Part shown: in pieces, positions 26,125 through 34,861 of the stretch
Layout: each line of letters opens with the position of its first letter
Position numbering within the stretch: position 1 is the first letter of the stretch
Source: Fredinandcohnia humi
GTDB taxonomy: Bacteria > Bacillota > Bacilli > Bacillales > Bacillaceae_L
Assembly: GCF_001439915.1 (NCBI RefSeq)
Contig: NZ_LMBW01000008.1
Location: forward strand, 148,735-212,734
DNA: 64,000 nt
Direction: 5' to 3'
Position numbers and translations under genes: made by a program
Notes under the pieces: generated by a model
What the model was told of the DNA's origin: nothing
The model's input: only the letters and a program-made list of their open reading frames with translations
Database searches by the model: none

Positions 26125-26909
26125 TACAGAATCACCCTCCTTACATAATTTGAGATTGTCTCGATCATTAAAATCGCCACCAAAATCACAATAACAACAA
26201 GGGATGCAATATCGTAATTCAAGCTTTTATAATACAAATTAAACGTAAATCCGATTCCCGAACCTGTTAATAAGCCAATTAACGTTGCACTTCGAATATT
26301 CGTCTCAATCATAAATAATACCCAACTTATCATTTGTGGAAGGCTTGACGGTATTACAGATTGAAAGATGATCGAAAAATAACTGGCACCAGTTGCTTGT
26401 AATGCTTCGACCGAACCACCACTAACCTCATCAATCGTTTCAACAAACGCTCTCGTTAAAAATCCGAACGAACCAAAAAACAAGGCAAAGTACCCAGTCA
26501 GTGAGCTTTGTCCAAACGAAAAAAGGAGAATCATTGCCCAAGCGGCCACATCAATATTACGAAAAACGGTCGCAACACCTCGGCTTATGCCCCCCAAAAA
26601 GCCATTTACTTTCGTTGTATTTGAACCCATAATCGCAAACAGGATGGCAAACACTGCACCGACGGTTGTAGCAGCGACGGAGACGAGTAATGTTTCGATT
26701 AGCTTGTCTACAATATCAGGAAGCTTTGACAATGAAGCGATTGTCGGATAAAAATTTCCTAATGCCCACTCTATTGCCCTTGGAAGGGAAGTAAAACCTT
26801 TTACGATATTGTACTCTGTAATTAAAATAGCCAAGAATGTGACGATGCCTAAGAATACTATAAATGAGAGCGAATTTCGTCTTTTTTTTGCAAAATAATT
26901 AGCTTGCAT
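26124..26909 (-). CDS. phnE: phosphonate ABC importer permease PhnE (first copy)
   Basis: 261 residues, six helices, EAA loop GSVEALQATGASYFSIIFQS closely resembling that of the second copy. Shared features (FRNIDVAAWAMILLF here, IIRAIPTVLWVLIF there) show that the two are homologous partners. Overlaps phnC by 11 bases, so translation is probably coupled. Confidence 0.92.
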   Translation of the reverse strand: MQANYFAKKRRNSLSFIVFLGIVTFLAILITEYNIVKGFTSLPRAIEWALGNFYPTIASLSKLPDIVDKLIETLLVSVAATTVGAVFAILFAIMGSNTTKVNGFLGGISRGVATVFRNIDVAAWAMILLFSFGQSSLTGYFALFFGSFGFLTRAFVETIDEVSGGSVEALQATGASYFSIIFQSVIPSSLPQMISWVLFMIETNIRSATLIGLLTGSGIGFTFNLYYKSLNYDIASLVVIVILVAILMIETISNYVRRVIL

Positions 26910-27687
26910 GGATGCCTCCTAGATCAAAAATCAGCTCATCCGCTTCAGATCCGTAAATCAGCTGAATGTCTTCTTTTGTAATGGTTTTAGGAGAACCTTC
27001 AAAGACAACCTTACCGCTGTTAATGCCAATAATTTTATCCGAATACTTTAACGCGACATCGACTTGGTGGAGGTTGACAAGAACGGTAATGCCCATTGTA
27101 GTCGAAATATTTTTCAAATGATCCATTATTGTTTTTGCTGAGTTAGGATCAAGAGAAGCAATAGGCTCGTCACAAAGCATCATCTTTGGATTTTGAATCA
27201 AAGCACGGGCAATCCCGACACGCTGTTTTTGACCACCACTTAGCTGATCAGCCCTCTTATAAATGAAATCTTCAAGGCCGAGTACAGATAAAATATGATT
27301 CGCATGTTCTTTCTCTTCTTGGGTGTAGAGTCCCAGAACACCTGCGATGGTAGATTTTTTCCCTAGATTACCATGAAGCGTGTTTTCTATTACACTCAAG
27401 CGATTGACTAAATTATAGTGTTGGAATATCATTCCAATCTGTGTACGAATGACTTTTAGCTCTTTCTTCCTTAATTTCATTACATTTCGATTATCATACA
27501 TGATTTCTCCGCTCGATGCATCGATCATTCGATTGATACAGCGAAGGAGAGTTGATTTCCCTGCTCCAGATGGACCAATGATTGAAACAAACTCTCCCTC
27601 TTTTACGGAGAAGGTAACATCTGATAATGCCCTTGTATCACTGCCGAATTGTTTAGATACTTGATTCACTTGCAGTAAGGCTGTCAT
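26899..27687 (-). CDS. phnC: phosphonate ABC importer ATPase PhnC
   Basis: 262 residues. Walker A GPSGAGKSTLLR, Q-loop GMIFQHYNLVNRLSVIEN (the PhnC-type N-L-V-x-R-L), signature LSGGQKQRVGIARAL, Walker B MLCDEPIASLDP. It drives uptake of phosphonates with PhnD and the two PhnE permeases. AAGGAGAGG precedes the ATG; 35 bases after phnD. Confidence 0.95.
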   Translation of the reverse strand: MTALLQVNQVSKQFGSDTRALSDVTFSVKEGEFVSIIGPSGAGKSTLLRCINRMIDASSGEIMYDNRNVMKLRKKELKVIRTQIGMIFQHYNLVNRLSVIENTLHGNLGKKSTIAGVLGLYTQEEKEHANHILSVLGLEDFIYKRADQLSGGQKQRVGIARALIQNPKMMLCDEPIASLDPNSAKTIMDHLKNISTTMGITVLVNLHQVDVALKYSDKIIGINSGKVVFEGSPKTITKEDIQLIYGSEADELIFDLGGIHAS

Positions 27688-27722
27688 TGCTAACCTCTCC
27701 TTATCTATTATTCACAGAGTCT

Positions 27723-28748
27723 TTATTTTGAAAGCTCACGAATTGGATTAAACCAAGCATCCTCTACTTCTACTAAACGCTCATCTGCTGATTTCTTAAA
27801 CAGGCCAGAAAACTCAGAACCCTCAGGTACGAATATTTTTTCGTTATTTGCAATATCATTAGATGTCATGATTTCAAGCAGTTGTTTTTGAAGCTCTTCA
27901 TCAACGCTTTTTGAGTTAATAACAAATGGTGCATTTAAAACTGGCGTAACAGAGATTAAAGTAAATTCTTTCCCAGTAACCGTATTAAATGGCTCTGCTG
28001 CATTATCCTGTACACGGTAAATTGCACCTGGACGATTTTCATCACCTTCGGCTAATTCAACATAATTATTTACACATGTGTCACAGAATGCTGCTACATC
28101 CGCTTTACCCGATAAAAGGTTTACTGCTGAACCTTGGTGAGATCCACCATATAAAACTTCGCTAAAGAACTTATCACTTCCACCTTCAAGTAAATCTTCT
28201 GCAGTTAATTCCTTAAACTCACTTTTTTCGGTAAAGTAATTAACAATTCCATTCGATGGGACTTTAAATCCTGATGTAGAGCTATTTGACACAAATGAGA
28301 ATTTCTTTCCTTGAATATTATCAATGGCGAACTCTCCACCATTCTTATATTCATCGGCATTGTCCTTTACAACGGATAACCAACTATAATAAACTGCGTC
28401 CTCAAGTGTTCCAGATGCACCTGTTGGAACAACTAGTGGAAGAACCTTGTCATTTTTATTGTGTGCCTCAATGTAGCCTTGTGCTCCAAGAAAAGCCATG
28501 TCTGCATTTCCATTAGCGATTGCTTCAATTGCTACGATGTAATCTGTGGTTGTTTGGTGCTCTACTTTTTTCCCAGTCTTCTCTTCGATTAATTTCCCGA
28601 TTTCATCACGTGCTTCTGTAAGATCTGCTCCGGATTCATTTGGAAGCCAAGCGATTGTTAATTTTTCTTTTGAACTTGCGGAAGATGAACAACCTGCAAA
28701 TACAACTGCCATTGCTACAACTACTAAGAACAACAAAATCTTCTTCAT
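27723..28748 (-). CDS. phnD: phosphonate-binding lipoprotein PhnD
   Basis: 341 residues from the ATG at 28748 (GAGGAG 8 bases upstream). Lipoprotein signal peptide MKKILLFLVVVAMAVVFAGC with the lipobox FAGC. The body has AWLPNESGADLTEARDEIGK, MAFLGAQGYIEAH and KADVAAFCDTC, typical of PhnD-like solute-binding proteins of the PhnD/phosphite family. Anchored outside the membrane. Both phosphonates and phosphite are bound in this family, so ligand choice is open, but the C-P lyase next door favours phosphonates. Confidence 0.92.
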   Translation of the reverse strand: MKKILLFLVVVAMAVVFAGCSSSASSKEKLTIAWLPNESGADLTEARDEIGKLIEEKTGKKVEHQTTTDYIVAIEAIANGNADMAFLGAQGYIEAHNKNDKVLPLVVPTGASGTLEDAVYYSWLSVVKDNADEYKNGGEFAIDNIQGKKFSFVSNSSTSGFKVPSNGIVNYFTEKSEFKELTAEDLLEGGSDKFFSEVLYGGSHQGSAVNLLSGKADVAAFCDTCVNNYVELAEGDENRPGAIYRVQDNAAEPFNTVTGKEFTLISVTPVLNAPFVINSKSVDEELQKQLLEIMTSNDIANNEKIFVPEGSEFSGLFKKSADERLVEVEDAWFNPIRELSK

Positions 28749-28846
28749 TTGAAATCTCCTCACAATGTCTTAATTTTTTGAAAAACAACTCTTGCTCACT
28801 ACTATATCTGCTTAATATAAAGCTATCGTTAATAGAGTATTAGAGT

Positions 28847-29569
28847 TTATAAAGATTTCGTAAAACTTGCAACAGGAGAAAAAACTCCATTTTGCATGTT
28901 ATATTCGCGGTCACATAAATCATTCATGAACTCAAGATCATGAAAAATCCCAAGCATTGTTGTGCCTTCCTTCATTAACTGTTCAATCAAAAGCTTTACC
29001 TTGATTTTTGAGTTATGATCAAGACTTGCAGTTGGCTCATCTAATAAGAGAAGCCTTGGTTTCTTGACCATCGCACGTGCAATGTTCAGGCGTAGCTTTT
29101 CTCCACCTGAAAAAGTAGTTGGATAGCTGTCCCATAGCTCAGGATCCAATTCAAAATGGGAAAGAATGTTTTCCGTTTCCCTCTCCGCCAATTCATGGTC
29201 GTCTCCCATTTCAAGAATAGCCTGCTTCACCAGCTGCCTTGCTGTTGTCCTTGGCATGACATTTAAAAATTGCGACACATAGCCAATTTCATGCTTACGT
29301 AAATAAAGCATTTGCCGATTTGTCGCTTCCGCTAGGTTTATCGGACCGAACCTTTTTGAGTGATAAAAAATACTTCCCTGCTGAGTCCGATAGGTCCCGT
29401 AAATGCATTTTAAAATCGTTGACTTTCCACTGCCACTTTTACCCGTGATTCCAACAAACTCTCCATCCTTCAATTGAATCCCCACGTTTTCAACCGCACG
29501 GATATGCTTTCCTACATGATAAAGATGAAAGGATTTTGTTAGATCTTTAATCTCTAGAAGCGTCTCCAT
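28847..29569 (-). CDS. phnL: C-P lyase complex ATPase-like subunit PhnL
   Basis: 240 residues. Walker A GKSGSGKSTILK, signature TFSGGEKLRLNIARAMVKKP, Walker B LLLLDEPTASLDHNSK. The NVMPRTTARQLVKQAI stretch is PhnL-like. With PhnI it takes part in making the ribose-triphosphate phosphonate intermediate. It ends at 28847, leaving about 98 bases without a terminator before phnD, so one transcript can cover both. Confidence 0.93.
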   Translation of the reverse strand: METLLEIKDLTKSFHLYHVGKHIRAVENVGIQLKDGEFVGITGKSGSGKSTILKCIYGTYRTQQGSIFYHSKRFGPINLAEATNRQMLYLRKHEIGYVSQFLNVMPRTTARQLVKQAILEMGDDHELAERETENILSHFELDPELWDSYPTTFSGGEKLRLNIARAMVKKPRLLLLDEPTASLDHNSKIKVKLLIEQLMKEGTTMLGIFHDLEFMNDLCDREYNMQNGVFSPVASFTKSL

Positions 29570-29599
29570 TTAAACACCTGCTTTCTATGGTTGTTGCTA

Positions 29600-30778
29600 C
29601 TACACGCGATAATTTGTCTTCTGAATCAGCTTACCGTCCACAAAGACACTCGTAATGACCGGGAAATCACCAGTGATTTTTTCAATAATTAGTAAATCAG
29701 CCTTTTTCCCTTCACAAATTGAGCCGATTTCATGATCCATTTTGACCGCTTTTGCTGGGTTTATGGTAATTAGCTTTACCATCTCCACCAAGCTTTGACC
29801 ATACTGTTCCACTAATGCAAAAATCGAATGAAGCATGGCTGCAGGATAATAATCACTGCATAAAATATCAATAACCTCATTTTGTATAGCTTCAGCTGCC
29901 GCCAAATTTCCACTATGGGATCCCCCTAAAAGTACGTTTGGTGCACCGGCAATCGTGTACATTCCAAGCTCCTTTGCCCGACGTGCAACCTCCATCGTAA
30001 TTGGGAATTCGCTAATCGTTGTTCCAAAGCTTTGCACGAGTTCAAGTTTTTCAACCGTATCGTCATCATGTGAAGCAACTGCGATATGATGTTCGTGAGC
30101 AAGCTCCGCAATTTCCTGTATATCCTCAATCGACAGCTTCTCTTTTGTCTCGTGCTTTTTAATCAGTACATCAATAGAAGCGTCGCTCATATTGTTATAG
30201 CTTTTCACTGTATTTCGCCAAATTTCCAAATGGCGGTATTGTCCCTGTCCAGGCGTATGGTCCATAAAAGACACTAAGTGCACTTTATCTTCTTTTATGT
30301 AGTTTTTTAGATTTTCAATGTCTTCCACATTATCAATCTCATATCTTGCATGGAACCTGTGGCGTACCAGATGCTTCGTGTTATGCGTATCGTCAATGAG
30401 ATCAATGAATTTCTGGACATTTTCTGGTTCACGTATAGGTTTATAGGAGTAATCCGATCCTTTATATAAAGAAAGGGAGTGGAACATCGTTGTAATTCCG
30501 TGTGCAATCAGTTCCTTTTCTGTCTCCCGTAAGCTTAAATCAAAATTTATTAGTGAGGTTGGTCTAGGTGCCGCCATATGCTCAATGTAGTCGGAATGAA
30601 TATCAATAAAGCCAGGGGTTACATAGCCTCCCGCAGCATCAATAATTTCCATCTGTTCTTCAAATTTAATCCCACCCTTTGGTGCAATTCTTTCAATTCG
30701 ATCCTCTTTGATAAAAAGGTCATAGCCTTGCAATACAGCTTCCTCGGTGATTAATTTTCCATTTGTAATGACAAACAA
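29600..30778 (-). CDS. phnM: RPnTP pyrophosphohydrolase PhnM
   Basis: 392 residues. An amidohydrolase-fold enzyme that removes pyrophosphate from ribosyl-triphosphate phosphonate. Metal motif GFIDIHSDYIEHMAAPRP near residue 55, then FMDHTPGQGQYRH, VASHDDDTVEKLELV and a C-terminal INPAKAVKMDHEIGSI. The TTG at 30776-30778 is chosen as start because AGGAGG lies 7 bases before it; the open frame continues 27 codons upstream without a site and with sequence unlike the family. Between phnK and phnL, an unusual order compared with E. coli G-H-I-J-K-L-M. Confidence 0.93.
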   Translation of the reverse strand: MFVITNGKLITEEAVLQGYDLFIKEDRIERIAPKGGIKFEEQMEIIDAAGGYVTPGFIDIHSDYIEHMAAPRPTSLINFDLSLRETEKELIAHGITTMFHSLSLYKGSDYSYKPIREPENVQKFIDLIDDTHNTKHLVRHRFHARYEIDNVEDIENLKNYIKEDKVHLVSFMDHTPGQGQYRHLEIWRNTVKSYNNMSDASIDVLIKKHETKEKLSIEDIQEIAELAHEHHIAVASHDDDTVEKLELVQSFGTTISEFPITMEVARRAKELGMYTIAGAPNVLLGGSHSGNLAAAEAIQNEVIDILCSDYYPAAMLHSIFALVEQYGQSLVEMVKLITINPAKAVKMDHEIGSICEGKKADLLIIEKITGDFPVITSVFVDGKLIQKTNYRV

Positions 30779-30865
30779 ACTACTTCCTCCTCGTGTATGA
30801 ATGGAAATGTCTTTGTAACGGAATGCGGTTGATATGACGAATATGATACATCCGCCCAATACGTT

Positions 30866-31711
30866 TTACAGCAATGAATGAACAAGTTGTTGTGTATATG
30901 CATGCTGTGGGTCCTCGAGAATTTGATCGGTTAATCCTTGCTCAATCACTCTTCCCTCAAGCATTACCATTGTTCGGTCGGCAAGCATCCGAATTACACC
31001 TAAATCATGTGAAACTAGTACAATACTAATGTTCAGTTCACGCTGCAAACCTTTTATTAAATCAAGTACGCTTGCTTGGACAGACAAATCCAAACCTGTC
31101 GTAACTTCGTCTAATAAAAGCAACGGAGGGTTGTTGGACAATGCTTTCGCGATTTGGACACGCTGCTGCATTCCCCCAGAGAATTTTTTGGGCTCCTCTT
31201 TCCGACGATGTATCGGGATATTCACCTTATCTAGTAGTTCTGTTCCTCTATCTTCCATCCTGCCAACATGATAACTACCAGCGGCAATCAACTTCTCCGC
31301 GATATTGCCGATAGAAGAAAAATTCATTTTCAATCCAAGAATCGGATTTTGATACACCTTGCCCATAACATGGTTTCGAATATAGCGCTGTTGCTGGGAG
31401 GATTCCTCAAACAAATTCCTCTCACCATTTTCATAAGTAGCAATATAGGCCTCGCCACTTGTTACATCCTGGTCAAAGTAAAGGCATTGCATTAATGTCG
31501 ATTTCCCGCTGCCGCTTTCTCCAACAATACCAAGCACTTCTCCGGCAAAAACATCAAACGAAACATCACGACATGCATACACGGTACCGCAAATTTGACA
31601 ATAATTTTTCATTAAAGACGTAGAATTGGTGGCTTGGCAATGCACACATCCAGGACCAAATTGTTTATTTAGATGTCTTACCGATAGGACCGGCATTTCA
31701 AATTCAGTCAT
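30866..31711 (-). CDS. phnK: C-P lyase complex ATPase PhnK with a cysteine-rich insertion
   Basis: 281 residues. Walker A GIVGESGSGKSTLMQ, signature FSGGMQQRVQIAKALS, Walker B LLLLDEVTTGLDLSVQ, H-loop VLVSHDLGVIRML. PhnK docks on PhnJ in the core complex. Between the first strand and the second, where the E. coli protein (from memory) has only a short loop, residues 22-47 hold C22-x-x-C25 and C38-x-x-C41 plus C47, a zinc-ribbon-like pattern. The gene follows phnJ directly and has GGAGTGAAG before the ATG. Confidence 0.93.
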   Translation of the reverse strand: MTEFEMPVLSVRHLNKQFGPGCVHCQATNSTSLMKNYCQICGTVYACRDVSFDVFAGEVLGIVGESGSGKSTLMQCLYFDQDVTSGEAYIATYENGERNLFEESSQQQRYIRNHVMGKVYQNPILGLKMNFSSIGNIAEKLIAAGSYHVGRMEDRGTELLDKVNIPIHRRKEEPKKFSGGMQQRVQIAKALSNNPPLLLLDEVTTGLDLSVQASVLDLIKGLQRELNISIVLVSHDLGVIRMLADRTMVMLEGRVIEQGLTDQILEDPQHAYTQQLVHSLL

Positions 31712-32560
31712 TTACTTCACTCCAACTGGTTCATTTAGTTTTTCAAGACAATAGCTTGAGTCATTGCATTGATAGACTGTTTCATTCGTCATCTCATCAA
31801 CCAGTTCATCTAAAAACACATCGGTTGATCCACATAGTCTACAATGCTTCCCGTAAAAGGACTCCAGTTGAAACGGATAATCCTCAAAGTCGAGAGAAAC
31901 AACCTTTGTAAATGGCGGGACAGCATACACCTTTTTTTCACGACCAGCCCCTAATAAAATGAGGGCTTCACTTTCATTCATTTTTGGATTATCAAAGCGC
32001 GGAATTGGACTAGGTGCCATTACATACCGATCATGTACAAGCACTGGGTGGTCCGCGTCTGTCGTCATACTTTCGTATTTCATAATCTGTTCAAATAGCA
32101 TGAGCCATGCTCCACTATATTCTTTTTCCGCATGGAGTTTTTTCGTTTCATTTTCACTTGGCTCATAGTAGCGGAGCGGTTCTGGTAGCGGCACCTGTAA
32201 GACAAGAATTTGATCCTTTGTCAGTGGAACCTCCGGGATTCTATGTCTTGATTGAATAAGGGTCGCTTCATGTGTATGTTCAGTCGTCCTCACACCGGTT
32301 GTATCAGCCACAAGCTTTTTAATATTGATTGCATTCACTGACTCATCTGAACCCTGGTCAATGACTTTTAGGACATCCGATTTTCCAATTAGCGAAAGAG
32401 TTAGTTGCAAACCACCCGTCCCCCAACCGCGACCAATTGGCATTTCCCTTGATGCAAATGGAACTTGGTAACCAGGGACAGCAATTGCCTTTAAAGTGGC
32501 TCTTCTGATTTCGCGTTTTGAGCCTTCATCAAAGAATGCAAAATTATACGTAACATTCAT
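31712..32560 (-). CDS. phnJ: C-P lyase PhnJ, radical-SAM-type carbon-phosphorus lyase
   Basis: 282 residues. The enzyme uses a 4Fe-4S cluster and SAM to break the C-P bond. The C-terminus shows C-x2-C-x21-C-x5-C (C240, C243, C265 and C271 from the ATG), the same spacing as in E. coli PhnJ, where the first three hold the cluster and the last carries the thiyl radical. GWGTGGLQLTLSLIG and the substrate region PIPRFDNPKMNESEAL are conserved. The ATG at 32560 overlaps the phnI stop (TGATG), so the two are coupled; a TTG lies one codon upstream. Confidence 0.96.
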   Translation of the reverse strand: MNVTYNFAFFDEGSKREIRRATLKAIAVPGYQVPFASREMPIGRGWGTGGLQLTLSLIGKSDVLKVIDQGSDESVNAINIKKLVADTTGVRTTEHTHEATLIQSRHRIPEVPLTKDQILVLQVPLPEPLRYYEPSENETKKLHAEKEYSGAWLMLFEQIMKYESMTTDADHPVLVHDRYVMAPSPIPRFDNPKMNESEALILLGAGREKKVYAVPPFTKVVSLDFEDYPFQLESFYGKHCRLCGSTDVFLDELVDEMTNETVYQCNDSSYCLEKLNEPVGVK

Positions 32561-33675
32561 CAACTGTTCACCTCTTTCCTTTCCTTTTGCTTCGTTTTCC
32601 TTACGCTATCAAGCTTCGATTGGAACGTGACATAATGAGGCATTTTCAAATGCGAAATAAAGCCTGTCGATTCAACAGAATCAATATGGAATAAAACGAA
32701 TTCCTCATTATGACTCGGAAATTCAAGGTTTGGATGCTCGAGACTGTTATCTATAATTCCCATCGCAATTGCCTTTGTTTCATTTTGACCAAAGCAAAGA
32801 CCATACCCAATCTCAAACTCGATTTCCTTTTTCCCATATTCTTTTTCAACCGTTACTGGCATAAGCATTTCCGCTTCGGTTACCTTGATTTCGCCAATAT
32901 AGTACGCATCGTCCTCATTCCCCTGCTGGATTGGATGATCAATTGTCACTGGCAGCATTCCAACGCGTAGCTCACCAACTGTAGGATGCAAAGCCCCATA
33001 ACCCCTAATAACCGCATAAGCGAAAGAAGTTACCGCTCCGGTTTCTCCCCTTGTTAAGATTTGCAGTCGCTGGCTTCGACTTGATGGGAATTCAAGACTT
33101 TCGCGCGTTACATCGTCTGGCTCTTTGTCATTGATTTCACAAGGAGGAATTAAGCCTTCCTTACGTAAATAATCGAGTACCTTTGGTAATTTTAGCTGTG
33201 CGTTCTCCTCATATTCCAGCCTGTTCTCTAGTTCATACTCCGAAAGCCACTCCTGAATGCTATGATCAGTTTCATTCATTAATTTGAAATCAAGTAGACG
33301 ATGAGTGTAATCTGTGGTCGCTCCTAGGATTTGCCCACCTGGAATGTCTTTAAAGCTTGATGAAATTCTTCTTTCGATTTTCATTTCTTCAGACTCTATC
33401 ACTCTCGAATAATGCTTACGTGGAACAGTTGAGCGAAATGCTCTTAATAAAAACACCGCTTCTTCTGGATTTCCTTCTGCTTGCTTGATTGCCAAGGCTG
33501 CCAATGTTTCATCATATAAACTGCTTTCAGACATCACCTGGTCAATTAAACCTCGCATTCCAGCTTTAATTTTTTCTACTTCCAACGTTATTCCCTTTTG
33601 CGTTCTTTCATAGGTAAGACGCTTAATCGATTCTTCGATCGCCTGTGTTCCACCCTTAACTGCCACATATCCCAT
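32560..33675 (-). CDS. phnI: C-P lyase subunit PhnI
   Basis: 371 residues, the family length. PhnI has a nucleosidase activity that, with G, H and L, swaps the base of ATP for the phosphonate. Landmarks: VKGGTQAIEESIKRL at the N-terminus, FRSTVPRKHYSRVIE, and the core RGETGAVTSFAYAVIRGYG near residue 210, followed by HPTVGELRVGMLPV. Overlaps phnH by one base and phnJ by one. Confidence 0.96.
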   Translation of the reverse strand: MGYVAVKGGTQAIEESIKRLTYERTQKGITLEVEKIKAGMRGLIDQVMSESSLYDETLAALAIKQAEGNPEEAVFLLRAFRSTVPRKHYSRVIESEEMKIERRISSSFKDIPGGQILGATTDYTHRLLDFKLMNETDHSIQEWLSEYELENRLEYEENAQLKLPKVLDYLRKEGLIPPCEINDKEPDDVTRESLEFPSSRSQRLQILTRGETGAVTSFAYAVIRGYGALHPTVGELRVGMLPVTIDHPIQQGNEDDAYYIGEIKVTEAEMLMPVTVEKEYGKKEIEFEIGYGLCFGQNETKAIAMGIIDNSLEHPNLEFPSHNEEFVLFHIDSVESTGFISHLKMPHYVTFQSKLDSVRKTKQKERKEVNS

Positions 33676-34274
33676 TAGATCATCACCCTATTTTCGATAA
33701 TTTGTGTCGTTCTTGGTAATGATAAAAGCCGATGTGCTCCATCAATAAACATCAAATCAACACCGAGCGGATATTCTTTATTTTTTTCTTGACGACTTTC
33801 AATCCAGTCACCTTGTGTGACAATTTCAACTGACACGGTTGACTCAATGCCAGGTCCTGTTAATTGTAAGGGTCCACCACTCGATACCTTCTCCGCTTCA
33901 ATGAAGATTGTCGCAGAGTGCTGTGGATTTTTTAATGTACCGGGCTTTGCTTTCGCGAGTACCTCTTTCAGAGAGGTCATTGCGTCCTTCAATACGAAAA
34001 TATAATCAGCCTCTTCGATGTCGGTAGGCTTTGCGTATGTAAATTGATTGATGATTGTAGAAACCGTTTCTTCATTTTTAGAAACAACCTTAAATGACAC
34101 TTCTTGATCAAGTAATGTGAGTGCTACTATGAGTAACGCAGTGCAGTCTGGTTGAATGTCAGCCTCAAGGAGTTCCGCTTCTCTTTGTAGATTAGAAATA
34201 AGACCTGGTCTCGAGGTGGAATCCACCATTTTTCGGTACACTGCCTGAAGATCATGAACAATATCTAGCTCCAC
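33675..34274 (-). CDS. phnH: C-P lyase subunit PhnH
   Basis: 199 residues. VYRKMVDSTSRPGLISNL at the start and GPGIESTVSVEI, QEKNKEYPLGVDLMFIDGAH and LPRTTQI near the end are PhnH hallmarks. It dimerises within the core G-H-I-J complex; it resembles a PLP-enzyme fold without a cofactor. Starts 12 bases after phnG. Confidence 0.95.
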   Translation of the reverse strand: MELDIVHDLQAVYRKMVDSTSRPGLISNLQREAELLEADIQPDCTALLIVALTLLDQEVSFKVVSKNEETVSTIINQFTYAKPTDIEEADYIFVLKDAMTSLKEVLAKAKPGTLKNPQHSATIFIEAEKVSSGGPLQLTGPGIESTVSVEIVTQGDWIESRQEKNKEYPLGVDLMFIDGAHRLLSLPRTTQIIENRVMI

Positions 34275-34286
34275 TATTTCTACCTC

Positions 34287-34709
34287 CTATATATCCATCG
34301 TTTCAAAGTTTACTTTTGTTTTTAAAATCGAGTGGTTAACGGATGCTTCGTTCGCCTGAAGTTTTTTCTCCTCTTGTAAAAGCCTATCAATCCATTCGAT
34401 TGTTTCCGGTAGTCTCGCTATAAAAGCTGCATCAATGATTGCAAGCTGATAGGCAAGTTCTGGCTGATCGCCCCATACAATGCCAATTCCAATATTGTCT
34501 TGAATCTGTACCTTGGATTCGGTCACGAATACCTCTCCTGGATAAAACAAGCTTTTTTTTGACGTTTCACGCATTTTTACCATAACCAAGCTATTTTCTG
34601 GCTCTTGAATCACGTTCACCTCATAGTGATTCAGAATAGACTTCGCGAAAACCTCCGCTAGGTCGCAAGTGCCATTAATCAAAATTTCTGTTCTTCGTCT
34701 TCTCTTCAT
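34287..34709 (-). CDS. phnG: C-P lyase subunit PhnG
   Basis: 140 residues, the usual size. The N-terminus KRRRRTEILINGTCDLA and the core GEVFVTESKVQ ... GIGIVWGDQPELAYQLAIIDAA fit PhnG. First gene of the core operon. Its ribosome binding site AAGGTGGTGG lies in one arm of an inverted repeat (34721-34787), which may affect its translation. Confidence 0.94.
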   Translation of the reverse strand: MKRRRRTEILINGTCDLAEVFAKSILNHYEVNVIQEPENSLVMVKMRETSKKSLFYPGEVFVTESKVQIQDNIGIGIVWGDQPELAYQLAIIDAAFIARLPETIEWIDRLLQEEKKLQANEASVNHSILKTKVNFETMDI

Positions 34710-34720
34710 ACAAAGGCCAC

Positions 34721-34787
34721 CACCTTTCTTTCAACTACACCTATTAATCTACCTTGTTGCCAAGTGGGTGAACGTTAAAGAAAGGTG
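34721..34787 (-). promoter_or_regulatory. inverted repeat in the phnG leader that covers the ribosome binding site
   Basis: Read on the minus strand, CACCTTTCTTTAAC (34787 to 34774) is followed 38 bases later by GTTGAAAGAAAGGTG (34735 to 34721). The arms pair over 14 bp with one bulged base. The second arm contains the AAAGGTG part of the phnG Shine-Dalgarno site. It could be an RNA hairpin limiting translation, or two operator half-sites for the GntR-type regulator. No clear -10/-35 is visible. Confidence 0.45.
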
Positions 34788-34831
34788 AAGTTTGTTTTGT
34801 TATTGTAAAGAACGTTCGATTGCATAAAAAA

Positions 34832-34851
34832 GAGCCACCATAGGGTGACCC
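34832..34851 (-). terminator. terminator between the regulator gene and phnG
   Basis: On the minus strand GGGTCACC pairs with GGTGGCTC (8 bp including G-U pairs, 4-base loop) and is followed by TTTTTT. It lies 10 bases after the regulator stop, so phnG must have its own promoter. Confidence 0.85.
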
Positions 34852-34861
34852 ATACTCATTT

